DNA of 64,000 bases from positions 3,547,618 to 3,611,617 of the forward strand of contig JANPWX010000108.1 in the NCBI GenBank assembly GCA_024734555.1. The letters are read 5' to 3'. A program made the translations under genes and the position numbers. The DNA comes from Trochalopteron elliotii. Its lineage: Eukaryota; Chordata; Aves; Passeriformes; Leiothrichidae. Below are positions 36,501 to 51,500 of the stretch, in pieces. Numbering within the stretch: the stretch's first letter is position 1; each line of letters begins with the position of its first letter. The notes under the pieces were generated by a model that saw only the letters and a program-made list of their open reading frames with translations, ran no database searches and was not told the origin of the DNA.

Positions 36501-39500
36501 ATATAGTGTTACTCATAGACTTTTTGTAAGACAGCTGTGTTTAACATGAAAAATTTCTTGGTAGATGTTTTTTTGAAGTGAGCTTTCAGATCTCTGGTGT
36601 TATTTGATCTGAATGCAGGTTGGCAGTTCAAATACAGTTGTGGAGAAATTATCTTGGGGGCTGTGTTAGATAAGCACACAAGAAAGACTGAAAAGCTGTG
36701 CAGGACATGCAGTCTGTTATCTGAATGTGCTCTACCAGACAAAATACGGGACTCATTTGGTGAACTCACAAGGAACTGTGTTGTGAAGAGCTTGTCTGGT
36801 GTTCAGTGGGCATGACCTGTAATGATTAACCAGAGCTGGCAGGGTATTTCAGAGGTGCCTGAGCTGACTTGTGATCTGGACGTACTTACAGCATCACAGA
36901 GGCCTCAGTGTGGGCTGAGGGGAGTGAGCTAATCCACAGTGAGCTGTGGGATGCTGTGAACAGCTCCTGCTGGTTCAGTTTAGATTGTTTGGAACTATTG
37001 CTGATATAATAAGTTTCTCTTGCCATTTCAAATGTTGGTTAGGATGATTCCTGTTTACTTCAGATATATTTTTCTTCCCTTTGAATAGTTTTAATTTCTT
37101 TCAACTGAGTTAATGATTTCTTGATGAAAATTGGCCTTGGGTTCTTGCTTGTTTGTTTATTCTTTTCTCACTTATTTTATTGGATATGATTGTGCTTATG
37201 ATGTTTCTTCTGTTAGTGGTAGAGTAAGACAAATCAAAATATTGCCTTATCTGTTTTCCAATGTCTCAGGTAGACAGGCGGGCTTATATGGCAGGGGTAA
37301 CAATCTTTGCTTGAAGAACTCAAGAGCCAAATTCTTAGGATGACCACTGGAGACAATTATATAGGACCCTCTAATTATTTTGTTATAGAGGACATCTTGG
37401 GAATGATTAAGGATGTAAATTCTTGTTAAGGATGCTCTTCAACTTGTGAAGGCCAGTTTAATAGCTTTTAGAAATCAGTGTCAATGTAGTAATATTCTTG
37501 GACTGAAATTTGTCATTGATACAGAAGAAGGAAAATGTTGCAAAGACAAGATATTAAGCAGCCCTTACTGATTTTTTTATTGGGTATTACATCATAATAG
37601 AGGAGCAGATGTGTCTTTTAAGCTATTTTGCCAAGGAAAATTACAGTCTGCCAGCATTGTCTTTCAGGTCAGTTTTCAATGTTTACTGCTTTCAAAGTTG
37701 CCTGCTTTTCCCTCAGAACTTCTTGAGGAAGTTTAGACTTTTTCTGTATACAGGAATTTCTATCCAAGTTACATACTTAAGTCTTTCACCTTGATTGCTG
37801 CACAGGCACACTACTGACTCATCAGCCAGGAGCTTATCAACCAGGCACTCCAGACGTTTTTCTGCAGAGCTGCTGCCCAGGCCTTAATTGTTGCATGGCG
37901 TTGTGTTTGATTTTCATGAGGCCCATTCCTCCAGCTTGTCATATCCCCTCCAAACAACACCATTGTATCTATCTATCCTCTAGCTGAACCCCACCAAAGA
38001 CCACAAGCAGTTTTACTTTTACTGCCCTTATTATATTTTTTTTCCTTTATGGAGTGGAAGTTGGTCCAACCTGCAGCTGTTTGAACATGAGTGCTTGTGT
38101 AGGAAAGGGGCATGTCTGGATTGGAAAGGGCAGCTACAAAGAGAATGGAGGCGCTCTCTTCACAAGGAGCTACATGGCCAAGACAAGGGGCAGTGGGTGC
38201 AGTTGCACTGGGAAAGGTTTCACCTTGATGTAAGGAGGAATTTTTTTACAGCAAAAACAATCAATCACTGCAACAGCCTCCCCAGAGATGTGGCAGTCCC
38301 CATGACTGGAGGTTTTCAAGATGCATTTGAGCAGGGTGGTCTCATCTAGGCTGCCTTTCCTGCAAAGATTGGACCCAGTGATCTCTGGAGGCCCCTTCCA
38401 AACTGAGCTATTCCTGTGATTCTTTGTATGAAAGGCTTTAGGAAAAGGTAACCAAATATGGGGAAGTGGCTGTGGTAGAATATGACTCTTCAGTGGGTTT
38501 GCAAAGTAAATAAAAAGTTTTTTCCTTCTTTTGTGAACAGTTCTTCTCGGTACTCTCAAATAATAGGTTAAATAAGGAGTAAAGAACTTTCATCTGACCT
38601 TAGGTGAATTTGATTCTGCATAGATTGAGGGAGTCAATCCCATATGTAAGCTGGTCTCACTGTGAATATAAGAATATGCTTTTTCAAAACATGCACATAT
38701 AATTTAAAAAGCAGACTTAGACAATGTCTCCTAAGCAGCAAAGAAGAAGTACTTTTTCTTCTCTTAGAATGTTGTCCTTCTGATGTCAAATCCTCGTGAT
38801 CCAGAATGTCTGATACTGCCAATGCATGTTGGTAGTTCTAGAGCAAGTTAAGAGCTGTTACTACATCATTTCCTAGGTCAGGCCAAGATGGTAATTTATC
38901 TTTGTGAAATAGTCTGTTTGTGAGAAAGAGAGGGAGAAAACAACCAAAAACCCCTCTGTATCAGGGTTATGTTCCTAATCAAATAGAGATGCTTTATGGT
39001 GATCCTACACAAAAGTGGATTGTACCTGTTTGTTCTAACATCCTTTTTCCTTTTGTCCTGCTGGACTTTTTGTATATTAAAGGCAAATGTGGCCCTAAAC
39101 TGTAGGCCAACTGCATGTGTTTTTGTTCCTTGATTTGGCTGTCACAGTTATATAGAGCTTAGCTCATAAAATTTTTACAAAGAGTAGGAGAATTATCAAA
39201 GGTTGATTTTTTGTTGTTGTTCAATTGTTACTAAGAAACACATTGTAGTGTGACTCTTTTGGAGTGCTTAAAAGTAGGTACAACTCTTAAGACCATCTTA
39301 AGAGTTTGTGGACTGCATTTGTATTGTCTTTTGAATAGTTACCAAAACATGTTTGATGCCAGTTTGCTTTTATTTCATGAACTTTAAGTGAGCATCAGAG
39401 AAAAACAAACATTGAAAAGCATCCTGATGTGATGCTACTGATATGGTTGGGTTAGTAGCATATATTGTTTGGCTACCAGCAGCATCCCAATGCTATTATC

Positions 39501-42500
39501 AGACAGATTATCTAAGTTTTTAATAATGAACCTGACTATTCTTGCAGCAAAGTAATGTGAAATTTGTGTATGACTGAATTAAAAAAAATTGTTTATGTTT
39601 CAATAGTTTAGACATAGTTAATGAATTGTCATTCTTTAAAGAAAAGGGATCAAAAATCATATGTGAGAGACTTATTTTCACTTGAGAAAATGAATGTAAA
39701 TATTTTTAGGGTTTTTTTTTTTTTGTGTAGGAGTAGGAACTCATAAAATGTCTGAGGAGGATTTGGAAGTACTATGGGGAAAGTACATGTAATAGTGAAA
39801 ACAGTCAGGAGATCAGAAAAATATCAGTGTCACGCTGGAAAACTTCCAAAGGAAAATAATGGGTTTTGTAGAGCTCAAGATATACTGCAGCTTGTTTACC
39901 TGATTTATTTGTGGTTTCAGTGGATTTTTGGGTAGACAGTTTCTTTTAGCCAGAATCCGAAGCTTTTTTTTTTTTTTTTTTTAAGTATAGGCATTTAATT
40001 ATGTGGGCTATAATTAAGTGTTACTGAAGTTCTACAATTCTGTTACTTTTTCCCAGTATACCATCTTTGAAGTTAGCATCTTTGAAAGGATAACATTTAT
40101 AATTGCAAGGAACTAATCTGTTGTTCTCATTCTGTCCTGCTATTTTAAACACAACTGTGGGGACAAATCCTCTGCATAGGCTTTGGAGACAGCAAGAGCT
40201 GACAACTGTTTAGGTATGTTCTGAAGGGAATTGTGGGTTATTAACTTTGTTGAATTTTAATGCAGCCTCTCTGGGAATTCATAAGGCAATTTAAAACTGC
40301 TGTAGTGTTCATTTTTGCCTTCCTTTGTCTTCAGTTTTGACAGTGATCCAGTTGCATGTATTTGCCATCTGCACTGGCGATCTCTGAGTAACATAAAATG
40401 AGGAGTTCATGACTTGCTCCATGTGAATAATATTGGTGTAGATATTAAATACAGGAGCAACTCTTTACTCATATGCTATGACATCTAAAAATTATTTTGT
40501 GGTGGTTGTGTTTTTCTGTTTTGTTTTGTGCTGTGTAGATGTCAATTAATCATCTGCTAGCTCATTGCCAAGTTAATAAAGCATGCAAAGTAGCGATGAG
40601 TTTTGTGATATTGGAGGTTTATATTATGGAAGTTTTCCTACAGAATGGAAACATTTAAGTCTCCTGTGTGAAAGAGATCATTACTAAGATATGGGGAATT
40701 TGTTAGCTATTGTACAATTGGTCAAGAGGTATTTACTATTGTTAAACATGTGGGCCCTGATTTTTCAACTGTGTGCCCTACCATTCGTATTTGAACACAT
40801 TGGGAGAGAATAGTTGTAAGTGAAAAACCTAACAATTTTATTATTTTAGTTGGCTGTGGAAACACAATGACCTTTTTTCTGGTAGAATTAATGCCAACTT
40901 TCACTCCAAGATGTTGTAATTCAGGGGATAAATGCTTCTTTCAGTGTGGCCTTCAAGTAATGAGTTTGAGATGGCTGGATATGTTTAGGAATGGCATTTC
41001 CTGCTGTAGTATCATTATTAAGTGAAACGCTGAGCTGAGCTGCAGTACATTTGGAGACACACAAGGAGATCTTGGGCTTAATTTAATTCTAACCATGGAT
41101 TCTTACATGATCTTTTAAGATTAGCTAATTCTTCCCCCTTTGCTTAGCAATTCACAAGCAGGGATATCTTAGACCTTGGTTAGAAGAATATTTGTAGCAG
41201 TTCAGTTGGAAGACACCATCCCCACAGACATGGCACATTAATGGAATATATGAGTGTTTGTGATCTATTTCAGTTAGAAATTAAAACTTCCTGCAGGAGT
41301 TCAACGTAACTTACTTTGCTTCAACCTTCAGAGAAGTAGGTGCTTTCACAGAATCAGTTGCTGTGTTTCACCTGAAGATGGTGACTCCTTAAACTGCTCC
41401 AAGCTGTCACCTGGCTGACTCTTAAGTTGATCAGCTGGGTTTGAAGAAGGAAATGCTCAATGCCTAAGTGTAGTAGTAATTGCTTTGGATAGTATTGGTC
41501 TGGCTTTACAATAAAACTAAGCTTGGTAATTTAAATGTAGCATTTTCTTCATATTATTCACTTCTAAGGAGTTTGTTTTCATTGACCTGTGGATTCAGGA
41601 CACCAGAAAATAAGGTCTGTGGAAATAGAGTTAGTGTTTAAGTGCACTGTCAATGTGTTGCTCGTAAATTTAGGATCAATCAATTCTACACTATAAAACA
41701 CTTTGTGTATGCATCCTTGCCCTAGAAATGCTTATACTCAAGTCTAGCAGTCTAAAGGGAGGAGCTCTCATGGCTTGTTTATGGTTTACATAGGTATTTT
41801 ATTGAATCCCCTCAACTTTCAGACTTGATATACTCCTAAAGAGGGACCATCTGAGCAACGCTTTTTGGGTTTGTGTAGAAACACTATATTTTTCCAGCTT
41901 AAAAAAAAAATAAGCAAGTACTCTATTTCTTTGGCATGCTTACAATTTTGTCCATCTGTTAGAGTGGCAAAATGCCCACTCACAATATGGCGTGCCAATT
42001 TCAACCAGACACAGGTGCCAGTGAAAGATTGGTTTCGTTTTCTGACACAAGATTTTTCTGGTGGGAAGCAGTGCCATATTAGGGGAATATGCTTTGTTAG
42101 ACTGATTATTTCTGTTGGCATGTATATATCTCATAATAAGCACTTATGCAGTGCTTTACATTTTCAAATCACTGTTTAAAAAAAAAAAGATAAAATTGAA
42201 AGCATTGCTGAATGATGGTCTTTTGTATTTATTTTTCCAGCCTAGTTTAGTGAGATTTCTGCAGTTGAGGCAGAGGGTGGAGGGGATGGGGAGGTATTCT
42301 GCATATTGACCCAGGAACAAGCATGAAATAAAATGTTTCTTAATTGAAATTCTTTCTCTTTGAAGTTTAATCACTGATGAATTTTGATATTACAGTTCTC
42401 TGTGTAACTGTTGATTTTTTGAGCCTGCAAAAGAAAACGAAAGAACAGAGATTGTGCTTTTCAGGAGATCTTGTTTACAGAATCACAGTGTGGTTGAAGT

Positions 42501-45500
42501 TGGAGGAGCCTTGAGGTCACCTGAGCTGACCTGCCCACACAGGGTCACCTAGAGCCAATTGTCCAGGAGGCTTTACTGCAGAATTTTGCAGTTCCCCTCA
42601 GTAAACCATATGAGGTTCCTACCAGACCATTTCTCCAGCATGACAAGGTCCTTCTGTGTGGCAGCACAACCCTCTGGCGTATTGACCACTCCTCCCAGCT
42701 TGGTGCCCTCAACAAATGTGCTGAGGGTGCCCTCTGCCCCATCACCCAAGTCATTAATGAAGATGTTGGATAGGACTGGACCCAGTATTGACTCCTGAGT
42801 ACACTTGCCTTCAATTAGATGTTGTGCCACTGACCACCACCCTCTGGACAAGCCATTCAGATAGTTTTCAGTCCACCTCACTGTCTGCACATCCAGCCTA
42901 TTCAGCAACAGCTTCTCTGTGAGGATCTTATGGGAGACTGTGTCAAAGCCCTCAGTGAAGTCCGGTCTTTGATGCTCAGTTTTTGGGACCTTCATTATTT
43001 CTCTTTCGCTGTGTGTCTTTATCATCTTTGTGAGTCCATGCTTAAGCTTGACTTTGCTGGGCAAGCTGAGACATTTCTTGCATCTGAGGCTTGGGATGTT
43101 CACAAGAAGAGAAACTTGTTTATGCACAGCTTTAAGCGTGTGCCTATTGAATGGCTTCAGTTTTCTTTTATTTGGCTAGACCATTTCTTCAGGCCAGATT
43201 GGATGGGACTCTGAGCAACCTGGTTTAGTGGAAGGTGTCCCTGCCCATGGCAGGGGGGTTAGAATCAGATGGTCCATAAGGTCTCTTCCAAACCAAGCTA
43301 TTATATCATTCCTTGTTTTTTCCAGTTTGTCAATGGAATTCTGACTTCTTTCTATGCTTCCTGGCCATTGCAGCCTGGCAGCACTTCTGGTCTTAATAAG
43401 CATATTTCTTATTCCATCATTCAAATGCAGTAAGGACAAAGGAAGAATCCAGTACACAATGTTATCTTTACTTTTTTTCACAGCAAGCTAGTATCTTACT
43501 GTAGTTTTCCAGCTGTTATTTGTACCCATTCTATAACAACTTCATGCAGCCCATATTTTTTGTGGCATATTTCACACTGCTTCCAGTGGTATTCTCATGC
43601 CTTTGTAAAGTCAAGGTATAGGATGTTTACAGATTACCTTTTATCAGGAATTTTTTTTTTCTGTCCAAGTCAAAAGTTATACTTAGTTCTTTATAAATGA
43701 CTAAAATATTTGGCAAACAATTAATCATATTCTTTCATGTTTTAGAGTATCACCTAGAAAATATTTTGTCTAGGGGTAGTGATTTCTTGTAATTTTGACC
43801 AGTCAGCATAGCTTTGTATCTGTAGTCTATCCTTTCATATTTTTGCTCCTTTTCAGAAGTAGACATGCAGGCATTGTTTTATTTTATTTCAAAATCCTGG
43901 ATTCTCATGTGTTTTTCATGATTTCTCAGAGGTAACAGTTCAGGTTACTCTGGGTTTGTATAGGACCTGTTGAAGTGAATGTAACCAATCGTAATTTAAA
44001 GCAGATTAACTTCTCTATGAAGTCTGTGTCTTGTAGTTCACTGTTTTTGCTTTTGTGTTCTTCCTTTCTGCTGCTGCTGTACTCACCATCTGATTGCAAC
44101 TGACCTTTTGGGAAAAAAAGTTAAGGAAAAAGGCAAAGAACACTTCTGTTTTCTTGGCATTGTCCATTTTATCTCCCAATGACTATTGGAATAATCCTTC
44201 CTCATTACTCTTCTTACTAATATATCCATGGAATTGTGGGGTTTCGTTCTTTACATACATTACCTTTTCTCATTTTGTGATGTGACCTTTCTGTGTTAGT
44301 TTTTCTGTATGACTGTGCTGCTATTACACTTGTCCTTGATGATTTGACCTAGTTCCCTTTTTACTATTACTCTTATATTTTGAATCATCAAAGCATTTCT
44401 GAATTGCCAGCTGGTCTCTTGCTATATATACTTCCCACTGTCTTCTGTGTTAGAATAATTTGTATTTGTGTACTGAATATTGCTTCTCTGAGAAGTGCTT
44501 AGCTATCCTGACTCCTTTGAATTTGATTCTGAGAAGAAGAAACCTCTCAATGGAAGAAAGTCTACTTCCATAAACACAGTAAAGTCTATCAACTCTTCAT
44601 TTTTTTTCCTTTTTACACTTACTAAGGATGATTGATGGTCATTTTGTGAACACAGTCAATAACTTTGCCTTCTATCCTTGCATTCTCTGTGCTAGTTGAT
44701 TTCTACAGAAAAAAAAAACAGTAACAAAAAACAAAACTGGTTTTCAAGAACTGTCTGAACAGTCTGTTATACTGCAAAGTTTGAAAAGTTGAAGAGTTCC
44801 TTGACGGGATGTATTTAGACAGAATTCTTTTTTGTCTTAGAAATACTCATAGAACAAATATTGAAGCTCTTTTCTCCATAAGTTACAGCCCTCAGCTCTT
44901 CTGTATAATTGATGTGGGCTGGAGTTTCCCTGTTGCATTTTAATTTTTCTACTTCCAATGTCTCTTTAGTCATTATGTATTTTGTATTTTCTTGCTATGT
45001 TTTGGCACTCTTCAGATACGTATGACTTCTTTCTAAAAGAAGGCTTTGTTTTATCTTTATAACATTTGCACCTCTAACATTAAGTCTTACCTCGTTTATG
45101 GAGACGCAATTTGGGCTGGTGGAGGGAGAAGGATCAAATGCCCTCTAGGTATTGTAAGGATGAATGTCAAACATCTTAATATTTACCCTGTTGAAGTTTT
45201 TGAAGTCTTAGGTAAGAAAGGAGTGTTAGAAGCAACCTCAAAATCTGTTCTTCAGCATATTTGTATTAAAAGTGTGGAGCTCTCTGCTACAAAAGAAGTG
45301 GTCTGGTTCAAAATGAAAGAGGAGGCCAATGTCAGCAGATCCTTCCACATATGGTTATCATATGGTTATGATTTGTATCTTGCCCAGCAACATTGGAGGT
45401 AGTGTACTAGTTTCCCTGTATCATAAGTGCAGAGTTACCTCTCTGAAGGGTGTTCATTTAATTAGGTAACTTAATCCTAAAAGGTGTCAGCTTCTCATGG

Positions 45501-48500
45501 CCAGTTATAAAGGAAGCCTAGTGTACTATCTTAGGTGTAGGTGCCTACTTCTGGTGAAATTAATCTTAATCTTGCCATTTACCCTTTTCATAGACCATTA
45601 TTGCAGCTCTCTTTAAGCAATGAGGGTCAAACCTGCATTAGCAGTAGAGGAGAACTGCTCTAGAGATCAAGGGAAGTAGGAAAGGGATTCAGTCAATGAA
45701 TGCAGAGTTCAACTTTGTTTTTTCACATGCCAGGTTTGATTCTTGTGATGCCTGTAGAGCCCATGTTACTTGAATCAAGCAACTGCCTCTGAATGAGCAG
45801 AATGCTTCCCTCTGTTGCTTGCACCTATGGAGTAGAGGTTGTGACAGATACGTTTTTATATGAAGTACCCGTGTATTCTGTGTGTGATAGTACCTTGGCT
45901 GAAGTAGGGTTTATTGTTGTATTCATCTCAGATATGCCTGCTTGTAGTACCCAAAATCACCTACATGGTACAGTGTTTAAAGACTTTTTCTTTGAGTAGA
46001 AGCTGTAGTTGCTCTTGATCTCTTAACCCCAGAGTTCCTCACCCTGCTGTAAAATTCCTTCCTGAGTGCAAGGACTAACTGCTTCTTGCTCAGCTGCTGA
46101 CATTTTTGAGCTCCATGGCATTCTATTGCAGTGATAATAAAATGACATGAGTTACTTGCTAAATGCAGCAGCCCTGGAGAAGCAGCTCATTTTGCCTTTG
46201 TAGACTAGACTGCAGTTAAAACAGTTTGTGTGTGTGATACTTCATGAGTAACTATTACAAAGAATTTCTTGTTCTTATGGTAGCTTGGAAGAGGGTGGCC
46301 AGTAATGACAGAGCTCTAGCTAAGGATGATAAATGTCTCTAAATATTGGGAATTAACCTTTGCAGATGACAAATAGTGAAAATTATGTGAAGCCATTCTA
46401 ATTAATCTGGCTAAAACATGGAGCAAATAGGGAGATTTCTAATGTCTCCAAGAACAGAAGATGACTGCAATAAAGGGAAAAATGCCAGCATATTGCAGGA
46501 AATAACCTATGCTTTTTAAGTCTGTGTATCCAGATCTTGACTGGTAAAAAAAACTGCGATACGAAATGCTGTTTATTTTTTAAATTCTTATTTTAATTTA
46601 CCTTTAAATTGATAAAATGCCTAAAGATATGACATTCTTTATTTTGACAGATAAGGAAGGACATACGTTTTCTGTATTCTGGGTGCTGGTGAGTGTTGTC
46701 CTAGGTGCAATAGCCATGCTGTGCAAAGAACAAGGAATTACAATACTGGTAAGTATTTTCTTATTAACTGAATTTTGACCTCAGCATCTGTCAGGTGTAG
46801 TTGTAAAGTCTACAGGAATGAACCTTCTCCACAGCTAATGGCATGCACACCTTTTTATTCTGTTGAGAAGAAAACAGTTATTCTCGTAGATCTGTCTTAA
46901 CTATCTTTGCCAATCTGTTAGAGTTTTTCACTTTAACTTTTGTAAGCAGGTTGCATATATTTTTAAAGTTTAAAGTTTAAAACTTTAACGTGTAAGGGTT
47001 TTACAACATTAGTTTCACTTTCGTTGCCCTTGTTTTTGAATGTAATTCTTGAGATAGCAGGACTACAAACTTCTCATTGAAGGCTCATGAACAAAGATAT
47101 AACCACAGGAGAGCATTTTTAAAAGCTGCATTCCCTTGCTTTTGTGAACAGTGTAATTACAATTAGGGCCATTGTTTATGCACTTCTAGTACTACATCTC
47201 ATCCTTTTCACCCTTATTTAAGGATCTGTCTGTGGAAACAGATGTAGTTATTGCTCGTGTTTATTGTGGTCTGGCTTTTTAACTTCAGTGAGGACAATGC
47301 TGTGTCAGGTGACCAAACTGGCCACCTGAAATGCTGTATCTGTGATTTTTACCTTTTATATAGCCATATATCTTTATTAATAGTTCCAGTTTATAGCTTT
47401 AGTTGACATAGATAAGCAACAGAATCAGAAAATTCTATGCAGCAAGGACCCTCTTTGTCCTTACTAAAGCAAAAGGGAAAAGAAATTACAGCAAACTTCT
47501 TGATTTGGGATGGGCTTTTTTGGTAGATGTTTGTAGAGTGATGTGTTTTTCAAAGGTGTCTGTAAGGAAAACTTAAGGAACTGTCTAAAAACATGGTGTA
47601 ATTATTTACTCAAGCAGTATGAAGAACTATTTGAGCTATCAGACACAGAACTATTATTGGATTTGGAATTTTATTTGTTTGCTGTTGCACTGCTAGGATG
47701 ATTATATTTATTGTTGTGCTAAGGGGCACAGGTCAGAGGGATAAAAGGCTAAATCACCCATTAAAAAGATTACTTGGAGGCTGAATGTGATTTTCAGTAG
47801 AAATCTTGCCTTCCTATCTCCATGTGAGTGAGCCAAAAGCCTTTTAATTGCCATGTGGCCTTTCTACATGGAACCAAGCCACACTCTAACCTATCTTCTG
47901 TCCCTTCCCTTTGACTGTTAGTGAGGTGCTCGTGGCCTCCCAGTGTACCAACTCTTCGCTTCAGCTGGAACTAGTTTTACTGCTTTTTTTCTATTTAATC
48001 TTTAGAACAGTGAGGTAATTTTCTGAAATTGTTAGAATATAGGATAAATACTTAAGAATTATCATGACAATATGCTGAAACTTTGAAGCAGAAATGCTAA
48101 GGTTTCATTTTGCCAGTAACCTCAGTAGAATTGCCCCTGGACACAGTTATACGTTTTGTTTGCCTGCTTGGAGGTAGTTATGTACAAGTGTACTCCTGCA
48201 AAGCACAGAATATGTTCTAATTTTATGTGCAGTGGCTGATGTCATATAGAACACTTCTTTTTTTTCTTTTTTCCCCAGCAACTTGCACTGTGTTTATTGC
48301 GGTCATTGCAAGAAAAGCAAGCCTGATACCTCTGTTAAATCTTTCTGAGCCTTTGTTGATACCCTTTAAAACTATTTCTGAAACCTAGAAGCCCAAAGAT
48401 ACCATACAACAAAAAATAAGTAGAAGGCTTAAAGAAATTCCACCTTACTGATAAAAGCCTTCCTTACCTTTTGACTGCAGCATTTACATTGCAGAACATT

Positions 48501-51500
48501 TGGAGAAGAAGATGGAGAGCAGATTTCTGTTGTGACCATGCATATGTTATCTAGCCTGCTGGTGTATGATATTCCCTGAAGGGTTATTCCATGTGGCAGG
48601 AGAATTCCCATTACAGTAAAATGTTATTCTACTCATCTGAGCTATATTTACCATTCTGCCATCATTACTACCAATGTATCTCTCTACTTGTTTGGAATCA
48701 GAATTAAGATATAGAGTAAGTAATGGTAGAAGTGCAATTCAAGATATATTTAAAAGAAAGTATTTGTGGTTAGCTGCTTCATCTTATGCTGTTATTTTTC
48801 TCTTGGTTCCTTAGGGTTTGAATGCAGTGTTTGATGCACTGGTGATTAACAAGATAAATCTGTTGGAGCTCATTCGAAAGTTACTGTATAAGGACAAGGC
48901 ATTGGAGGTGAGTCCCTGTATGATTTGTTCATTCTTACAGATTTTGTTCATTCTGGCCATTCAGACAGTTATGTCCTAAAAGACAAAAATTCAGCTTCTG
49001 ACAGTTTTGTTGTTGTTGAGAATTAGAGGGAAAAAAAAACTACCAAACCAACCAACCAAAAAAGGCATTGTTAGTCAGCCTAGTAAGGCAATGTGCTATG
49101 ACATTTTTGCAGCAACATGAGTAGTAACAGGGTATTGTTAGAATTGCATTGGATAGTGAAATCCCTCCCACAATTTTCTGAACAGTATGTTAAAAGTGTT
49201 GTATGAAACAGTTGCTCCAGGGTCAGTAACTATGCACCTGAAATGGTACTTGGAATGGGATTTGGTCAGAATAAAGAGAGGGAGAGATTTATTCAGATTC
49301 TCAATGACATAGTTAGACAAGTACATAAAAAACTTATGTCAACAGGTCCTAGTAGCTTTGGAGTTTAAAAGAAAAAGTTGTGTAAGCACTGATAGTTGCT
49401 AAGGATTGGGTTTTTTGACTTTCATTGATGTCACTTTATCTGGTGTTGTCTCAAGTGGAGTCTAGCACCTAATGTTGGCACTGGCAAGCAAATAACAGAA
49501 TCAGCCTCAGATCAATGATGGATAACAGCCAAATAGACCTACAGCCTACTAGAGCATGACTGCTGTTGAACAGCTAAGATTCTCATCCAGCATTCAACAA
49601 GGCAAAAGAATATTCCTTGTACTTTACTTCAGTAGGTGGTTTCACTCCATAGGAGTCTCACTAATGTTTCTGAGTGACACAAGTCCTGTGGGGCTATTAA
49701 ATTCCTTTGCAAGAAGTGAAATGAGGAGCTGCAGGGGAAATCAGGGGAAGTAGGTTCTCTAGAACTGAAATAATAGATCGTACCAAGAAGGGCTAAGTGA
49801 GGGCTACAGAGTGTTTCAGGCAGCAAATAGGAATGTTGGTGAGTTTTGCTGAATAAGGAGACTAAGGTCAACTAGAATATGACAAGGGAAGTATCTAGAG
49901 CTGTAGGGATCTAAGCAGAATTAAGTGCTGGAAACAAAAGATAATAAGTAGAACCTCAGGAATAAGTGGCCAGTCAGCCTCACATCAGTGCCCGGTAAGA
50001 TCATGGAACAGATCCTCCTGGAAGTCATGTCAAAACATATGAATAACAGGGAGGAGACTGGAGACAGCCAACACACCTTCACCAAGGGCAAATTGTGCTT
50101 GACTAATATAGTGGCCTTCTGGAATGGAGAAGAGAAGGGTCCAGGGAGACCACCTCTCTAGGAAGCTGAAGTTCCAGTGTTTGGCCAGTAATAAATTCTT
50201 TGCCATGAGGGCAGTGAGGCACTAGAACAGGTTACCCAGAGAAGTTGTGGATACCCCATCCCTGGAAATGTTCTGGGCCAGACTTGACAGGGCTTTAAGC
50301 AAACTGATCTAGCAAAAGATATCCATGGGATCCCTTCCCCAACCCAAACCATTCCATGATTCTAGGAAATGTCAGAGTCAAACCTTTTTGGAGGATTGTT
50401 CTTTAGCATGAAGGGCTCAGAGCGTGATGCTTCTGTTAAAAAGAAGAATTTTTAAATGGTTCTGTCTCAGTGAAGAAAACATCAGATGTACCTTTTCCCT
50501 CTTACTCTTATGGTAGAAGTAATTAATTTTAGCTCCTGTTACCTGCAAAAATCTGTTCTGCTCTTTTCAAGGAAGCGTGTCTAAGATTGTTTTGCTTTGT
50601 TGAAAGGCAAATCCTAAAAACTCTTCAAGAACATTTTTTTTTCTTCTTGATTGAGACAGGTTTCAGTTTCATGCCAGGTTTCAGTTGGTTCTATATCAGA
50701 GGGGATACAATAACACTTCTTCCACTTTCACATTCTGCCTACTGAGAGATTTTGTGACAATTGTGAAATCTGGCCTTTAAGAAAATGCATGTACTGTTAA
50801 ATGAAATGAAGCCCTGGGATAAGAGATTTTTGTTGTTAATCTGTTGTAAAACAGTTATATATTTTCACTATATGTGGTTTTTTTCATAGTACAATTTTCT
50901 CCAAAAGCTATTTTATAGGAAAACCATTCCTAAATCTTCCTTGTTGTAACTGTGGTTACTGAGATGTTCAGGTTGGAAGCAATCATTTGAGCACAAAGGC
51001 TAGCTTATGTAAAATCAAAATTGCAGACTGCTTTATCCTTAGGTATTCAACTAAATATTTTATCATGACTGTTGTCAATTGCAAATACTAAAAACCAATC
51101 TGAAAATTGTTTTTTAATTTAATTTTTCCATCCTTTTAGAAAATAAGTATATTCAGCCAGTGCACTGAGGTCTGTCTTTGTTCAGGCAGCCTACTTTTAT
51201 TTTTTTAAACTTCAGACATAGCTGATATTGATATCCTAAACAACTATGGTGATCCTTGCTAAAGAGCATATTCCACTAAGAGGTAATGATAATTATTGTG
51301 CCATCCTAAAGCTTTGACTGGTGTATTGTTATATTTACTGATGATTCTGTTTCCTGTGTTCACTGGTGAAGCCTGAAGAATCTGTACAATGTACCCTGGC
51401 TTGTTTTTTGGTTTGGGTTTTTTTAATTTATGAAAATGATGTGTGCTTGGAGAAAAGTGTTTTATATTCTGGAGAAAAAGATACAAAAGTCTGTCAGATT

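Larger units (their letters stand above)
36011..46650 (+). other. TMTC4: TMTC4 intron (10640 bases), the longest complete one here
   Basis: It holds four CR1 pieces (37800-38000, 38095-38425, 42478-42990, 43190-43320) and a 19-T run (39964-39982). The rest is unique AT-rich sequence with no exon-like open frame flanked by splice sites that continues TMTC4. Confidence 0.9.

Noticed and set aside
42573..43127. A 184-codon minus-strand protein gene
   Set aside because: It is a decayed CR1 reverse transcriptase lacking the catalytic aspartate pair, extended by chance sequence at its start.
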